Part shown: positions 42,325 through 42,787 of the stretch, piece after piece
Numbering within the stretch: position 1 is the stretch's first letter
Layout: every line of letters begins with the position of its first letter
Origin: Methanobacteriota archaeon
GTDB taxonomy: Archaea > Thermoplasmatota > Poseidoniia > Poseidoniales > Thalassarchaeaceae
NCBI GenBank assembly: GCA_002717835.1
Contig: PBBV01000023.1
Coordinates: 1 to 42,787 of the forward strand
Length of the DNA stretch: 42,787 nucleotides
Reading direction: 5' to 3'
The notes under the pieces: generated by a model
What the model was told of the DNA's origin: nothing
The model's input: the letters and a program-made list of their open reading frames with translations, nothing else
Databases searched by the model: none
Position numbers and translations under genes: made by a program

Positions 42325-42787
42325 ATGATGGATGAGGAATCAATAAAGAAGGCCCCCCTATTCGCCAACATGGACGTAGATTCTCAGAGGGATGGCGGCT
42401 GGTGGCTCCCTGAGTCAAGACTGGATTCAGAGAAGATAGACTTGGATATTTCCCTCGGATGGCTTTCGGAGAAAATGACCAAATTCGCGCATTTCATTAT
42501 GGGTAAGGTGACTGGAAAATCTTTCAGATATGCTAAAAGAGTACTAGTAAGCAAGGAAGATGGCGTGGAAATCCACTACAAAGACCCCCAAAGCGGGCTT
42601 GAGGAGATTGTCTATTTCCAGTCAAACCATATCTCCGCAGTCCACCGCTGGACTTCAAAGAGCAAAACCTCGGAGGGCAATGAAAGCACCTCGACAGAAT
42701 ACGCTGTTGTGGCAAATTCAGTGATACACAAGATACCGGGGAGCGTGAAGCAGGTTAGACGACTTTGTGAAATTCTTGAGCTAGACC
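42325..42787 (+). CDS. WW-motif protein with PH-like region, cut by the window edge
   Basis: An open frame starts with two ATGs (42325 and 42328) and runs to the window end without a stop, giving at least 154 residues. The N-terminal part contains DGGWWLPESRL, followed by a segment around FAHFIMGKVTGKSF and then beta strands (VLVSKEDGVEIHY, IVYFQSNHISAVHRW, YAVVANSVIHKI) and a closing helix (VKQVRRLCEILEL). The strand-helix order is like a PH-like domain. Codon usage and the downstream position after sdhA support a real gene. No TATA element is obvious. Function unknown. Confidence 0.65.
   Translation, partial: MMDEESIKKAPLFANMDVDSQRDGGWWLPESRLDSEKIDLDISLGWLSEKMTKFAHFIMGKVTGKSFRYAKRVLVSKEDGVEIHYKDPQSGLEEIVYFQSNHISAVHRWTSKSKTSEGNESTSTEYAVVANSVIHKIPGSVKQVRRLCEILELD

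Noticed and set aside
1-42787. tRNA, rRNA, CRISPR or insertion-sequence features
   Set aside because: Scanning the intergenic stretches by eye gave no T-loop consensus, no regularly spaced non-coding repeats and no transposase frame.

Overview
This window most likely comes from a marine planktonic archaeon of the Thermoplasmatota, probably a Marine Group II or Poseidoniales-like lineage. That placement is inference from gene content and style. Clearly archaeal genes are aIF5A with its hypusine site, TrmY, SRP54, a large clamp-loader subunit with a C-terminal PCNA-binding peptide, eukaryote/archaeal-type glycyl-tRNA synthetase, TiaS and an archaeosortase. Many start codons have an A/T-rich TATA-like element centred about 25-30 nt upstream and no Shine-Dalgarno sequence, as expected for leaderless mRNAs. 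Genes are packed tightly, with two tail-to-tail overlaps and one 1-nt gap. I saw no tRNA, rRNA, CRISPR array, insertion sequence or prophage.

Layout. 1-3.4 kb: the 3' part of a giant secreted calcium-binding protein, built from jelly-roll-like domains and exact 35-residue thrombospondin type 3 units and ending in a PGF-CTERM-like sorting tail. 3.5-5.9 kb (+): aIF5A, an EamA transporter and SurE. 5.8-7.8 kb (-): an SRP54-TrmY pair. 7.8-11.7 kb (+): a membrane protein and a TrkA-TrkH potassium uptake operon. 11.7-14.9 kb (-): glycyl-tRNA synthetase then clamp-loader large subunit. 15.1-20.4 kb (+): a very long Lhr helicase. 20.4-23.7 kb: an archaeosortase divergent from a glycosyltransferase and tiaS, with one TATA box equidistant from both starts. 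23.8-31.4 kb: a small membrane protein, a TPR protein with a cysteine tail, a membrane-anchored alpha-amylase, an SRPBCC protein, a stand-alone LON-domain protein and a sodium:solute symporter with an extra C-terminal domain. 31.4-36.6 kb: a DUF1295 membrane enzyme, several unrecognised membrane proteins and a SelO-type pseudokinase. 36.6-42.8 kb: a GNAT protein, a lone SdhA/FrdA flavoprotein and three proteins with an N-terminal Trp-Trp motif and a PH-like C-terminal region, the last cut by the window edge.

How it fits together. The archaeosortase is a plausible processing enzyme for the PGF-tailed protein at the left edge, and the divergent glycosyltransferase may modify exported proteins or lipids. 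Amylase, symporter and surface protein suggest a heterotroph that degrades polymers at the cell surface and takes up solutes with sodium. The best candidates for undescribed biology are the WW/PH-like membrane protein group, the symporter with the added domain, and the symmetric artA/glycosyltransferase promoter.
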